Assembly (NCBI RefSeq): GCF_033439725.1
Contig: NW_026944392.1
Span: forward strand, 682,001-746,000
DNA: 64,000 nt
From: Neurospora tetraspora
Taxonomy: Eukaryota > Ascomycota > Sordariomycetes > Sordariales > Sordariaceae
Direction: 5' to 3'
In this document: one piece after another, positions 33,716 to 45,309 of the stretch
How positions within the stretch are numbered: position 1 is the first letter of the stretch
How the letters are laid out: each line of letters opens with the position of its first letter
Notes under the pieces: model-generated
Told to the model about the DNA's origin: nothing
Databases searched by the model: none
Seen by the model: only the letters and a program-made list of their open reading frames with translations
Made by a program: the position numbers and the translations under genes

Positions 33716-35904
33716 TTGTTTTGCACAACGGAGGAGGTCATACGCAATCGTCTCCAATCCGTTATCTCCATCCTCGACGATGTGTGTAAGATTTTGGGTG
33801 CTCCGTCAGCATTCGTGGGTATACTCCACGACAATAAGATCATCTTCACCAAGGGCCACGGAACAGTTGTCGGCAACCAGCCTAACCTTAAACCACGTCA
33901 TCCTGGTCCCGATACAGTTTACGGCATAGGGTCCATGACAAAGAGCTTCGTGGTTGCGTGTCTTGCAAAGGTCCGTTGGGAGGGCAAGAAAGCCGAGTTT
34001 GAATGGAGCACACCGATGAAGGATCTGATTGATGGTTTCAACACCGATGACAGAATACAGCACTTGGTCACTCTTTCCGATTTCCTCTCTCACCGAACTG
34101 GGCTCAACGGAGATATGTCTATCGCCCATCAGGGAGACCAAGAGTTCCTCCTTGTTACGATCCAATCAGAAACCCCTTATGTAAGCTAAATGGATTAACC
34201 AATAAAAGGCAGCCCGAACCTAGGTCCCGAAGTCCCGAGAATACGGGACTACGGGACACCGCCCCCACGGTCCCGGGGTCCCGAGATCGCGGGACTACGG
34301 GACGAGTTCGAAGGCCAGTATATAAGAAGGCCGCTTCCCGGCCTTCGTTATTCTGGCTCTTCAGCAAGCAATAGCTTCTACAATTGATCAGTACCTTTCG
34401 GCTACTACTACCGTTGTTCTTATCATCCCAGCGATATACTCCTGTGCTTGTAACGGTTCGTCACACTCCTCCAAAAGGATGAAGTTCTGCCAGCGGTGAC
34501 GATCCTCGACAAAGTCGGACAATTTCGAAGTGATTGGATCTACAATAACTGGGGTTACAGTCTCGCCGGCAAAGTTTTAGAGAAATGCTCGAGGAAGTCG
34601 TTTGAAGATTGCCTGCGAGAGTATGTGCTCGTCCCGTTATCACTTCACAACACAACAACAAGTCCAGACCCAAACGGCGATTTTGCGTTTGCTCATGCAG
34701 CACTGGACAACGGCGACATCTATCAACTGCCAAAGAAGATCCCTTTTGAGAAAAGCATATTCGAAACTGCTGGGGGCATCTACTCGAGCGTCAACGACCT
34801 TCTTGCATGGGCGAAGGCGATTCTTGCTGCTGAACAGAGGTCATACTCCGGTCCTCTTGAGGAAGTCCCAACAATCTTGAGCAACCAAGTGCCTCTGGAT
34901 AATCCGTCCAGAGATCATCGCTTCTACGGGTTCGGATGGGTTCGGACGGCACTTCCAAACGTTGTGGGCCTTCAGGGAGACAACGCAGAACTGTTCAAGA
35001 GGGACCAGCTTCCAGTACTCGGATCAAAATCTCAACCAATGATGACCACCACCAAGGCGCCGGGCTTGGGTACTATTCCGCAATGTTCATGTTTCCTGAA
35101 TCCAATTCCGCTGTGGTGGTTCTGACGAATTCGATGCCACTCAACGACGTTGCGGACTGGATCGCTCAAATATACATCACCGCGCTATTCCAATTTGAAG
35201 ATGGAGGGAAAACGTACCTTGACCTGGCAAAGAAGTACGTTGAATTAGCGAAGGAAAATCGGGATCAGAAACTCAGGCTTGTGAAAACAATGAGAACGGG
35301 CATTGACAGCGAGCGCAACACGAACTACTTTCATCCGCGACAATTGGACTTATACACCGGGAGATATTACAACTCGAAGGGTAGCTGGCCAGGGAATTTT
35401 TTCATCGACATCCGTTGTCCGAAGGATCAGGGGGAAAAGGACGATTGTTTGGAGCTCAGGTTCCAAGGACGGGAATCACAACTCTATAAGCTCCGTCACC
35501 TCAAGGATGACATCTTTGAGTGGGCACTAGACTACAACCAGCAAGCACGGCGAGCACGATTCACGGTATGGGACCCGGAGTATTTCAAGATCCAGTTCAG
35601 CTTCAACCCAAAGCGGTCTCATGAGGCTGTTACATCTCCCACGAAACCTTCCAAAGCTCTCAAATGGAGTCATACCGTCCCTCCAAGCAACACTTCGCAG
35701 GGTTGTCAAGAAGAGCTGGCGCTTGTTCTCGAGAGGTTCACGGAAGTTCCCGAGATATTTACCCGAAAAGGCACACTTCTCTCGTTCAGGGGCGGTGACA
35801 TGCTAGTCGGCTGGGAGGTATACATGCACTACAAGCAATGGAATCTCAGTGTATTCCGCCACGAAAGACACTCTACGCCTTTTCGCAAGGCTTCCCAAGC
35901 GTAA
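33716..35904 (+). pseudogene. Serine hydrolase of the beta-lactamase/PBP-like family, interrupted by an LTR
   Basis: Before the insertion the frame encodes a beta-lactamase-like fold with the SxxK motif in GSMTKSFVVACLAKV, plus DFLSHRTGL. After it come the YxN motif in WIYNNWGYSLAGKVLE and the block FETAGGIYSSVNDLLAWAKA. A C-terminal barrel-like domain follows (LDLYTGRYYNSKGSWPG; FTVWDPEYFKIQFSF). The family covers fungal serine hydrolases acting on esters, lactones or amides; the substrate is unknown. A solo LTR sits at 34153-34465. The frame also shifts once near 35050, between the AELFKRDQLPVLGSK and GAGLGYYSAM segments. No good ATG precedes 33716, so the 5' end may lie beyond an unseen intron. 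The host gene is dead. Confidence 0.8.
34153..34465. mobile_element. Solo LTR (fossil LTR retrotransposon)
   Basis: A 313-bp sequence begins TG and ends CA and is bracketed by the 5-bp direct repeat CTCCT (34148-34152 and 34466-34470). It contains a TATA-like stretch (about 34318-34325) and a GGTCCCG/CGGGACTACGGGAC repeat block. These features match an LTR left after recombination removed the internal region. The intact target duplication suggests fairly recent insertion. Family not assignable without the internal part. Confidence 0.85.
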
Positions 35905-36449
35905 CTTGATGTTAAAAACCTGCTAATGACAGACGTCATCCATCAAATGACCGGCAGGCCGGTTTGCTTCAGACCCTTGCTTATTTCTGATAGTCGAAAA
36001 TGTGGTGTAGAGACGCGGAGTTTATTGCAACTTTCAGTTGAATGCATGTGGCGTATCAGTGCGCACAAATTCGGTTGTCTCTTCCAATAACACTTCCGAG
36101 TCTCAAACAACTCGCTTTCACCCCTACCACCCCTCTGCATGCTTTGCCCGTTCGAGGGAAAAGGCTCCAAGCACTGAGCCGCATCGATGTGTCTATTCAA
36201 TATTCAATATTTCCGAACGGTGGGAGGTGGAAAAAAGAGAACGAGGGATTGTATGATCGGATGAGTAGGATTCTTGGGGAAGCCCGAGAGGATCCAGAGG
36301 TATTACGGAGAGATAGCTTCGCGAATTAGTGTAATCAGCAGAGAGAATTATATACAGTGATCTGTGTGCACGGCTTCCAGCTCCTCCCCACTTGCCCAGC
36401 TCAACCAAAAGGCCGATTGGAGTGGCATACAAACAGCCAAGTCATTCAA

Positions 36450-36600
36450 GAAATGGGGCCGGGTTTTGACGTCTAATGCCCACGGGCGAAGTATTTGATA
36501 CTTAGGTACACATAGAATATACGTCTTGCTCTCTCTATTTCCATCCACGAAACGTATCTTAGACATTAGAAACGGCGTATATCCAATCTATATAATTAAA
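36450..36600 (+). repeat. Left direct repeat flanking the NB-ARC gene
   Basis: This stretch and 41040-41170 share an ordered set of words: CAAGTCAT, GGGGCC.GGTTTTGA, TCTAATGCCC-like, CTCTCT, AACGTATCTTA.A.ATTA and ATCCAATCTATAT. They are diverged but co-linear, in the same orientation, on either side of the NLR gene. Confidence 0.5.
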
Positions 36601-36617
36601 TGGAGGTTTGTTTATCA

Positions 36618-36666
36618 ACTCTGTCCTCCGGGACGAAATGTTTCGTCGCCTTGAGAAGGGATCCTT
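36618..36666. repeat. Second copy of the 45-bp hairpin block
   Basis: Carries TGTCCTCCGGGACGAAATG followed by TTTCGTCGCCTTGAGAAGG, nearly as at 21806-21850. Confidence 0.65.
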
Positions 36667-36940
36667 GGATGTTCGCAACATTTACATCCCGTTCCCATTC
36701 TCAGAACAATGACCTGACAGCTAGCCACCGGCTCGACGGGAGCCGGTACACTCGCAAGTTACCTATTCTTGACCTCCGCACTAAATCTCAGGTACACATA
36801 CATATCCTCAGTCAGCGCCCTCTGTCCCGCATACCGTATTCTGACACCTCAGCTGCTTTCTTCAGCTGGCCATCGGAGTTGGGGCGCCCACTGCCCGGGA
36901 ACCTGGAAGTTACGGCTGTCCAATCTATTATTATATAAGC

Positions 36941-39900
36941 CTAGCTACTCCATTCCGACACAGTAGCCAAGGACGACAGCGTGTCAGGATGCTCAGGCCC
37001 AAGGACTCGCTGCCGAGCCTCAACACAGTCTTGCATCAACGCTAGGGCATCTTCATGTCGACCTTGACTATTCCACGTGAAAGCAAGATTGGCCATGCTC
37101 GTCAGCGTGTCTGGGTGGTCAGCCCCGAGCTTCGTCTTGCTCGTCTCCATCACCTGCACCTCCAGCTTCTCGGCCTCCTCCCACCGGCCCTGATTCCTGT
37201 ACGTCGACGCCAGGTTGCCCATGCTCGTCAGCGTGTGTGGGTGGTCGGCCCCGAGCTTCGTCTTGCTCGTCTCCATCACCTGCACCTCCAGCTTCTCGGC
37301 CTCCTCCCACCGGCCTTGGTTGCCGTACGTCGACGCCAGGTTGCCCATGCTCATCAGCGTGTCTGGGTGGTCGGCCCCGAGCTTCGTCTTGCTCGTCTCC
37401 ATCACCTGCACCTCCAGCTTCTCGGCCTCGTCCCACCGGCCTTGGTTCCTATACGTCGACGCCAGGTTGCCCATGCTCGTCAGCGTCGAGGGATGATCGG
37501 CCCCGAGCTTCGCCTTGCTCGTCTCCATCACCTGCACAAACAGCTTCTCGGCCTCCCCCCACCGGCCATGGTTCCAAAGCGTCGACGCCAGGTTGCCCAT
37601 GCTCGTCAGCGTGGCTGGGTGGTCGGCCCCGAGCTTCGTCTTGCGAGTCTCCATCACCTGCACCTCCAGCTTCTCGGCCTCCTCCCACCGGCCCTGGTTC
37701 CAAAGAATCGACGCCAGGTTGCCCATGCTCGTCAGCATGTGTGGGTGGTCGGCCCCGAGCTTCGTCTTGCGAGTCTCCATCACCTGCACAAATAGCTCCT
37801 CGGCCTCCTCCCACCGGCCCTGGTTCATGTACGTCAACGCCAGGTTGCCCATGCTCGTCAGCGTGGCTGGGTGGTCGGCCCCGAGCTTCGCCTTGCGAGT
37901 CTCCATCACCTGCACAAACAGCTTCTCGGCCTCCTTCCATAGTCCTCTATCTCGAAATACTAATGCAAGCAATGACGTGCTCGAGAGAGTCGCCACATCG
38001 TCCTTTCCCAACCTCCTCTCGCGTACCTCCCTCGCCTTGCCCAGCATCTGCTGTGCATCTTCATATCTCCCTTGCGACCACGCGTACCATCCCCCGTTGT
38101 GCAAAAGAATCGCCCATGACTCGACCGTATTCTCGCTAGGTCGATAATCCGAGGCCACTCGGGCGTGCGCAAAGAGGGTCCGACACATGGCCCAGTTCTC
38201 GAACTGGCCCGTTGGGAATGAAGCTGCCATCCGCTCAATGTACTGCTGCCTGAACGTCTCCTGCTGCCCAGACGCTTTTAGCCACCTCCTAGTCGACAGC
38301 TGCACGAGCCCGTGCATCTCAAACTTGTCCTCTGTCTCGTCCGCGGTGATGAGACAGTAGTCCCTTAGCATCGCCGCATCATCTTCGAAGCTAGCATCGT
38401 CTGTGTCACTGTCCGTGCTCTGGCTGCTATCGTCCGACTCTAGGTCTGCGGCATCGTCTAGACCTATTGCTTGCATTCCGTCCTGGGCAATTCTCGAAGG
38501 GTTTAGCACCCATCCAGGGATGCCTTGTCGGTCAAAGAAGCTCATAAGCGACAGCAGATTCGCCGCAGAGCGCCGCTTGGACCGGATGTGGTCAAAGGAT
38601 ATCTGCCACGTCGTAAGTATCGCGTTAGACGCCCCTCCGTCCCGCCGCAGGTCCCCACCATCATATTGCAGAAGCTTGCTCCGATTCCGCTCGCTCTCTC
38701 GGAACTCGGCTAGGTACTTCTCGGGCGAGCTCCGCGGCACCCTGGCCTGTATGTACGCGGCAGCTTGGCTGATGGCAAGCGGCACAAGGTCGAGCGCCCG
38801 CACGAGATCCACCGCCATATCAGTATCCGAGAGCGATCCCAGCTTCTTCTCTAGGAGCGCGAGGGCGTCTGTCTGCGCCATCGGCCCGATTTCGATCATG
38901 TTCTGGCGCCGCCCGGTCAGCCGGAAAGCCAGGTCCTTATCGCGGGTTGTGACGATGATCGACCCGTTTCGACTCTGTGGGAGGGAGTTCGCAAATGGCT
39001 GCCCGTTGCGTGTACCATTACTCGTCGTCCCGTAAAATACGTCGCGGTCGTCGGCACTGTCAAGGACCATAACCCACTTGCCGTTCCGTTCGTTGCACAG
39101 CCAGCCGTAGACAAGCTGTGGGATGTTGGCCTTGGGGTGGTTCCGGCCGGGCAGCTTGGCGACGTCGGCAATCGCCCGGAAGCCCTCATCGACCCGCGCC
39201 TGCGTGCCGGCATGGACCCAGAACACCCACGTGTCTGGGTGCCGCGCGGCGATCCGGTGGGCGAACTCAATGGCCAGCTGCGACTTGCCGACACCGCCCA
39301 GGCCTACGAGCGCAACCCGAGCAGCTGGCTCCGAACATCGTTGGTCGATCTGGTCGAGAATGTCTCCACGGTCGACAAAATCGGGGTCACGGGAGAAAGG
39401 AATGGTCGCGAACGGCGGCGGCGGCGTTTCCAGTCGCTCTAAGAACATCAGCGGGGTGTCACTAGGCTCGAGCGGTGCTAATCTTACCCGGCGGCAGGTG
39501 GAATTCCGCGTTGATCGGTGCGTAGCTCTGCCCCACCTGGAGACCCTGGTTCAGCGGTCCAAAAGATGCGGATGGAATTTGCGCCATCGCTGGTGTGAGG
39601 GTTACTCCTCCAGCCGGCTGATTGATCTGGCCACCGCCCGGGCCTGCATCCCTAGAGGTAGCAGAGGCGACATACCTCTCCATAACCGCCTTCGCTACCG
39701 ACGCCGCGGTTGCCGCAGCATAATTCTGCCATCCTTTGTTTTTGTGGCTATCGGCATAGTCACACACGCCTTTAATCACAATGCATGGCACCTCATCCCA
39801 TACGCCTGCTCCTTCCATCTCGAAAGCAATAACCCCGGCCTGCTTGGCGATCTGATCACGGTGCTCGCCAGACCGAATAACGCTGTCTCCAGATCCAATC

Positions 39901-40757
39901 GCACCAATGAAGAAGAAGACACCCTCGGAATCCGAGTCGGCATTGGGGTCGTTTGAGGCTGACTCCAAGTGCTCCCTCCGTATCACGCAGCTCGTATCAC
40001 ATTCCAGCTCTTTGCATGACAACGTAAGAGACTCATCGCAAGCGGGATCCGCGTTGCCATGACAGTCTTCGCACGTTCTGCACCCGGAACCAGGAGCATG
40101 CTTGTGTCGGTAGCAGGCATGGAACAGGAGGTCGTTGGCTGATCCTGGGTACTTGTAGCTGGTATGCTTGCCTCTTCGCTTCCGTTTGGCTTTTTCTTCG
40201 CTCTTTGTCTGAAGAGCTTTGAGGAAGTCACCCGCCCATTTCTCGATATGTTCGCGGTCGATGTCCGTATCAAGCTTGACCAGGATGTTGCGAATAATCT
40301 TGTTTGGTCTTCCAAGACTGTCATGGGCGGTGTCTTTGCGAACGAAGCGATCCGGAAGCGCTCTTCCAAGGTCATACTGGACCACGAGGTTGCTTATAAT
40401 CACGTCGCCGAGGACAATGGGGTCCCTTTCCGGTCCTGCGAATGGGACCGCCCCGCAAATGCCCACCAAAAGGGCCAGCGACACTCGCGGATAGCTCGAT
40501 CGAAGACTTGCAGCTGCGCTGGCGGCGCTCGCTTTTCCCATGTTGGGCAGAAGGACAAGGACGACATTGCACTTCCCCATCCGACCTGTCGTGTATATGT
40601 TCGGGTCTCCTTCGACTTTGCCGTACTGATCGCCGTCTTCGTCCCACAGCTCATCGATAAGGAGGCATACGGCGTCGAATTCGAGACGGAGCGCGCATAT
40701 TATCGCAACTTCGAAGTCGCTGCGCCCGTTGGGACGTTGACTCGATGATGCATCCAT
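36941..40757 (-). CDS. NLR-type protein: PNP/UDP-phosphorylase domain, NB-ARC, TPR repeats
   Basis: Two exons, 40757-39488 and 39438-36941, with a GTAAGA..CTTAG intron; total 3,768 nt, 1,255 aa, exact multiple of three. Residues about 15-390 form a nucleoside-phosphorylase-like domain (FEVAIICALRLEFDA; LALLVGICGAVPF; IAFEMEGAGVWDEVPCIVIK; GVCDYADSHKNKGWQNYAA) with a Cys-rich insertion near residues 225-275. The NB-ARC follows, with P-loop VALVGLGGVGKSQLA, Walker B KWVMVLDSADD, SIIVTTRDKDLA, LVPLAISQAAAYI and MHD-like EMHGLVQLS. The C-terminus has about nine 42-aa TPR units. In filamentous fungi this plan is used for non-self or incompatibility sensing: TPRs detect, NB-ARC oligomerises, the phosphorylase domain acts as effector. 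No break is visible, so it looks functional. Its ligand is unknown. Confidence 0.95.
37040..37960 (-). repeat. Nearly identical 126-bp tandem TPR units
   Basis: Seven consecutive 42-aa units share QGRWEEAEKLEVQVMET and KLGADHP..LTSMGNLAS, differing at a few positions (Leu/Phe before VQV; Arg/Ser after MET; Asp, His, Ala or Ser after HP). Two more diverged units flank them. High DNA identity between units is expected from unequal exchange or conversion, and marks the hypervariable sensor of fungal NLRs. Confidence 0.9.
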
Positions 40758-41357
40758 GGGCTGCTATTACTGCGTTCTTTGCACGAGACATGGTGAGAAC
40801 ATTCACCGATGGAATGAACATCGTTTTGAATCAGTCGTTCTCCATCTATGGCTAATTCTCATTCAAGTGTACTGGCCAATTACGTGGTTTGCTAGGTGTG
40901 CTAACCATGTTGAGGCGTTAGTTTGAAGGCCTTTTTCAAGATATGATTGGCCGCACAGCGCGGGGATAAATCCCGTTTCAGTGGAAACGTGCGGTAGCTT
41001 ATCACAAAGTTGGGCTGCGGCTGTGTCTTAGGCGCTTAACGACGGCAAGTCATGGGGCCTGGTTTTGATGCCTAATACACCTTGGAACGCACGTTTTACT
41101 CTCTCCTTTCTTATCTAAGAACGTATCTTGCATATTATTAACGGTGCTACGTCCAATATATACCTGATTTGTCCTACTCTTCAGGCATTCTGTCGGCGGC
41201 GATTTCCTCTCATGCCTACTGTGTTTAGTTCTTAGATTACAAATTACTATGGCGAATACGATCTATAATTGCGCAATTAGCGGAGAAAGCTTCGTGGTCG
41301 GGCCTCAGGTCAGTCACGGCGGTATTATGAACATCCACTTTGCTAATAGAACCGGTC
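40758..41357. other. 5' flank of the NB-ARC gene
   Basis: About 600 bp with no protein-like frame. It includes the promoter of the NLR gene and the right direct repeat 41040-41170. Confidence 0.45.
41040..41170 (+). repeat. Right direct repeat flanking the NB-ARC gene
   Basis: Diverged, co-linear partner of 36450-36600. Confidence 0.5.
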
Positions 41358-42086
41358 GAAGGAAGAGGATATTCATAGGAAGACAGGGGGTTGAAGGCAG
41401 GGGAAGAAAGTTGTCCGTCAGCCTTTTTAGTGGTGTTGGAGGCTGCCGGCTTCTGATCCTAGAGCTGTGGTTGCCTTGTCGCTCTCAACGCCGCCGTCAC
41501 CCTGTTTCGCAGCCCTGGCATGCAGCTCTCTCAGCCAATCGACTCGTCTACAAAGGTGTTGGCGGCTGCGCCGGCAGTGTGTTGCAAGCCACCCACCATG
41601 GTTATGACATGCCAGGATGGAAGGGAAGAGGTGGGCTAATGCAGGCAGATGAAGAAGGTAGGTTAAGGCAGGTACATGAAGGAGGTCTATCGTGATCAGT
41701 TTGTCGTAGTGGATCACCAAACCGTGATCCAACAAGACAAGAGCGAGAGATTCCCTTGCCACGCTCTCATCAGACTCGGCGACTAACTGCATACACATAA
41801 CTAGGCCGAGGAGTACTAGGAACCAATCAGGAATGGTCTTCTGACCGAGCGCAATCTTGGTGTTACCCGTGTAAAAGAGCTAGCCGCAGTGTCAGGACGG
41901 TCAACTTTTCTCGTAATCCGCCCAATTATATTCATCTTTTTAGCGCCGCCTCCCCACTTACCGTCTTGCCTCCGTCCGAACGATATGGATATGGGAGGTG
42001 GTGGTTCAGTTTTTTGACCCTACCACGTGATTAAAAGACCCGTTTCATATCCTTCCCACTCCCATAGACAAGCAGACATATCGGAA
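41358..42086 (+). repeat. Dispersed repeat copy D
   Basis: Essentially identical to copy B (30077-30805) and in the same orientation 11.3 kb away. It ends at the same inverted-repeat word (CTCCCATAGACAAGC, 42059-42073), which abuts the left end of the YR/JmjC element. Confidence 0.85.
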
Positions 42087-42656
42087 TATTATCTATGGGA
42101 GGAGTTTTTGACAGGGGTTTGGATGACTCAGCCAAAAACGCCGCCGCCGTTTCTAGAACCGTTTTCATTGCCTTCGCTCTCGCCAAGCCCAGCTGAGGCT
42201 ATGAGGTGGACTAGGCATACACTACGCAAGGTACTTACCCCTGCCATTTACCCCTGACACCTACTCCATATACTTAGTACATCTAACTGGGAGGTGTGGT
42301 TGGCTTTTGGGAAGTGTGGTTGGCTTTGGTGAACAGTTTTCGTACGTATATCCCTTCAGGCGAGTCAGAAGGGCCTCAAGATATATATTGCGTCTTTACC
42401 CTCAGATTCCCGACTGAACCAAACAAGCAAACTTCTGTCCCATTTTAATTGCATTCATTGTATATCAATTCTTCCCAGTTGAATCTACCGCATGAATTAC
42501 GGCCCCTACGTTGCGAGGGTTGCGTTAGTTTTCATATGAAACCCTCCTTCCGAGTTTTCTCATTGATTTCTCCTCTAAAACATGCTGAGCTCGTAAGCCA
42601 TTGCAGCTTGAGAGGGTATTGTTTGAGTCTCACGGTGCCGATCGCACTCCATCCAT

Positions 42657-43894
42657 ATGCAATACGGAAGGGATGGAGCTACGAAAACCGCCGATACCGC
42701 CGACTGTACCCGACGTCGAAGAACGGAAAAGAAGAGCATTTGCCGACGTCGACGAATTACGGTAACAACACATGAGCGTTCGCTTTGTAAGAAGACCAAA
42801 GCCGAGCGGGGACGCGCGTGGTGTCTATGGAATAGGTATGTACCTTATCATTTTGCTGTTTTCTTTGATATTGCGTACTAATGCTTTTTAGATTTGTCAC
42901 AGATGTGTTACAATTAACACAAAAGGAGGCTGATAAGGTTTGGTTTGGTGTGTGTCAAAACAAGAAAAAGTCCATTGCTATCTGCAAGAGCTTTCTGGCC
43001 GACTATACACGCTATGCAAGATGCAGGCGTCTGTATATAGACGGGACCGAGGAACAGAAGCAGATACCAACAGTTCAATCAGTAGTGACTATTATTGCTG
43101 TGTGGAAGCATATAGTAGCTCAAGCTGATGCTGTAGTGCTCGCGAAGAGAAGGGATCAAGATTCAAATGAAGATTCAGACGAAGATTCCGAACAATGGAC
43201 ATTGCTTGGCAACCGTGGGAAGGCCCGTGGAGAGGTTATCCAGGTAGATTCTCTCCTTACCCATACCGATACTGTGTACTGACATTTCTTCTCACAGTGA
43301 ATCCAATCAACTCTTGCACAAAAGTTCAACCTCTCATGCGAACAAACATTTGAGAAAACCGAAGCCACAACAGACGATGTTCTGCTTATTCTTAGCACTT
43401 TGTGGGAACGCGCAGTCGATATACCTTGTGATCCTAGACATCGGCTTGCCTTTCATACATTGGTGCTTATAGGAAGCATTGGCTTTCGGCCCGGCACTCA
43501 TGAGAACATGCTTTATCGACAAGTCAAGCTACTTGTCGTTCGCGATCCGGATACAAAGCAGCCAAGGCTTGTTGCTGAGATCACGATCAATCAAAACAAG
43601 CTATCGGCTAACAAAATTGATAAGGGGGCAGATGTGTATGTATTCTTGCCTTTAACCGTTGATTCAAACTAACACTTTTCTAGGGTGACCTTTTCTGCTA
43701 CTATGGTACCATGCCAGATCGTTTGTTTAGTCACGTTTGTAGTTATTCAAGCTCTACATGATAATGCCTTCGAAACAGAGTTTTCGTCCTTCGACGAATT
43801 ACTTCAGCGTCCAAACTTGGAAGATGTTGATTGCATTGAACTTAGGTGGAAGGATGGGATGCTCTTGGACTCGTGGGCACAAGAAGTGTGTTGA
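42657..43894 (+). pseudogene. DUF3435-like tyrosine recombinase relic
   Basis: Four exons fit: 42657-42835, 42892-43243, 43298-43635 and 43684-43894, with good GTATGT-type donors and TTTTAG/CTAG acceptors. Recognisable blocks are an N-terminal helical SAM-like region (FVTDVLQLTQKEADKVWFG; IIAVWKHIVAQAD), then FHTLVLIGSIGFRPGTHENM, YRQVKLLVVRDPD, the INQNKLSANK segment, VPCQIVCLVTFVVIQALHD and CIELRWKDGMLLDSW. The order matches DUF3435 proteins, the 'captain' recombinases of Starships and relatives of Crypton recombinases. An in-frame TGA lies at the start of exon 3 (43298-43300) and the protein ends early, lacking the usual C-terminal catalytic tail. Family call about two in three; inactivity is likely. 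Confidence 0.6.
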
Positions 43895-43945
43895 TTGTCC
43901 TAAGCTAGAGAAGAAAGGGAAAAGAAATGTGGAGGGCTAAAATAC

Positions 43946-45309
43946 ATGGTGGTGTGGGCTGGCTGGGCCCATGTGACAATGCCAGTGAAGGGGAGTGGGA
44001 CAGACCCCACTACAATTATAGACGGCCTGTCGAACGCAATCTCCCAATACACAGTCGAGACGGCCACATTTACTTCAGCCTCCGAATTGCGAAAACCCAC
44101 TGAAGAACTTATTAACAATCTCCAAAACATCATATCGAATGCAGAATTAACGCTAAACCTAAGAAACACCGGTGTAATAATAACACCGATCAACTCGCCC
44201 CTTCCACCACTCCAAAGCAACCATCTGGAAACGAATACTTCCCTATCCCCTTTACAGCTTGGAAGTGACTGGATTCCCGAGCTCAAAGAACGATGCCGAC
44301 CTTCCACAATTTCCATCATCAAGGCCGATATCGAAAAAACCAGGATTGACTAGCTTGGGCTAGCATCACGTGCTGATCCCCCGCCTGGTCATAATCAATA
44401 CGCAATCTATTATGTTAAGGACCCTCATACTACAGAAATTACCTACCTCTACCTTTCAAAATCGAAAAAATTACACCATATCGATTTCACAAACAACAAG
44501 AAATTGCAATCTCCATCGTCTAAGGAGGCTGCTATAGATTTTACGAAATCTACTACCACTACTCCCTCCAGCGGGGACCGTATCTACTACGTTGGACCTG
44601 TCAATGATAAGAAACTTCCAAAACTCTTCCCGTCCGGGAAACTCTTTCGGGAATACAGCCCAATCGATGGGGTTAGTACCCCATATATCCATATAGGCGA
44701 AGCAAAATCAGGCACAGCTTTCCACTGCGAAGACGCCCACTTACGTTCTTACAACCTCACCATCTATGGATACAAAATCTGGATTCTGGTCGATCCCAAA
44801 GACACAACAAAGTTCGACGAGTATTTTGACACCCGCTACACCGATCGCAAGAAATCGAAATGTGATCAAAGGGTTCGACACCAATGTTGTATACTCGCCC
44901 CTAGCCTTCTGGTTAGCCTAGGAATCAATTTCGACATTGGACGGGTCCTGGGGATCTGATTGTCACAGAACCACGACAATACCACGCGGTCATCAATTTT
45001 ACCGATTCTCTTGCTATTTCAACGAATTTTGTTTACGAAGACGATATACCGATCAGACCGAACTGGCTTGTTTGCCCGAAGGATGGGTTGTTTCTACTCG
45101 ATGAACCAAATCTTCGAAAATTTAAACAATCACCTAAAACCAAGAGGAAAGCCGAGGTCGAATTAGTAAGGTCTGAAAAAGCGAAACGGATCAGACGTCT
45201 CCTAGAAAGCAAGAATGGCGATAGGATGGATGTTGATAACGAAGACACTCAAAGTCTCGAACAACGTCTGATGATAGCAAACCACCAAAGGATTCCAAAT
45301 ATAAGGTAA
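43946..45309 (+). pseudogene. JmjC-domain protein relic
   Basis: The N-terminal part runs from 43946. The JmjC core reads YIHIGEAKSGTAFHCEDAHL then RSYNLTIYGYKIWILVDP, giving the HxE iron-binding pair. After a shift of one frame near 44945 it continues GDLIVTEPRQYHAVINFTDS with the third ligand His, then NWLVCPKDGLFLLDEPNL and a basic tail with a nuclear signal (KTKRKAEVE). JmjC enzymes are Fe(II)/2-oxoglutarate oxygenases, many of them histone demethylases. Besides the frame change there is an in-frame TAG at 44351-44353, so the gene is broken, although all three iron ligands survive. It is directly downstream of, and in the same direction as, the recombinase relic. Confidence 0.75.

Larger units (their letters stand above)
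35905..36940. other. Intergenic with shared repeat blocks
   Basis: No protein-like frame. It contains the direct repeat 36450-36600 and the hairpin block 36618-36666, both described separately. Confidence 0.45.

Noticed and set aside
37237-38139. 300-codon plus-strand frame rich in Ser/Pro
   Set aside because: Shadow of the tandem TPR units; repeats give long open frames on the other strand.
30077-42086. Copies B and D as the two LTRs of one giant element
   Set aside because: Ends lack TG..CA and no pol genes lie between; the interval holds host genes instead.
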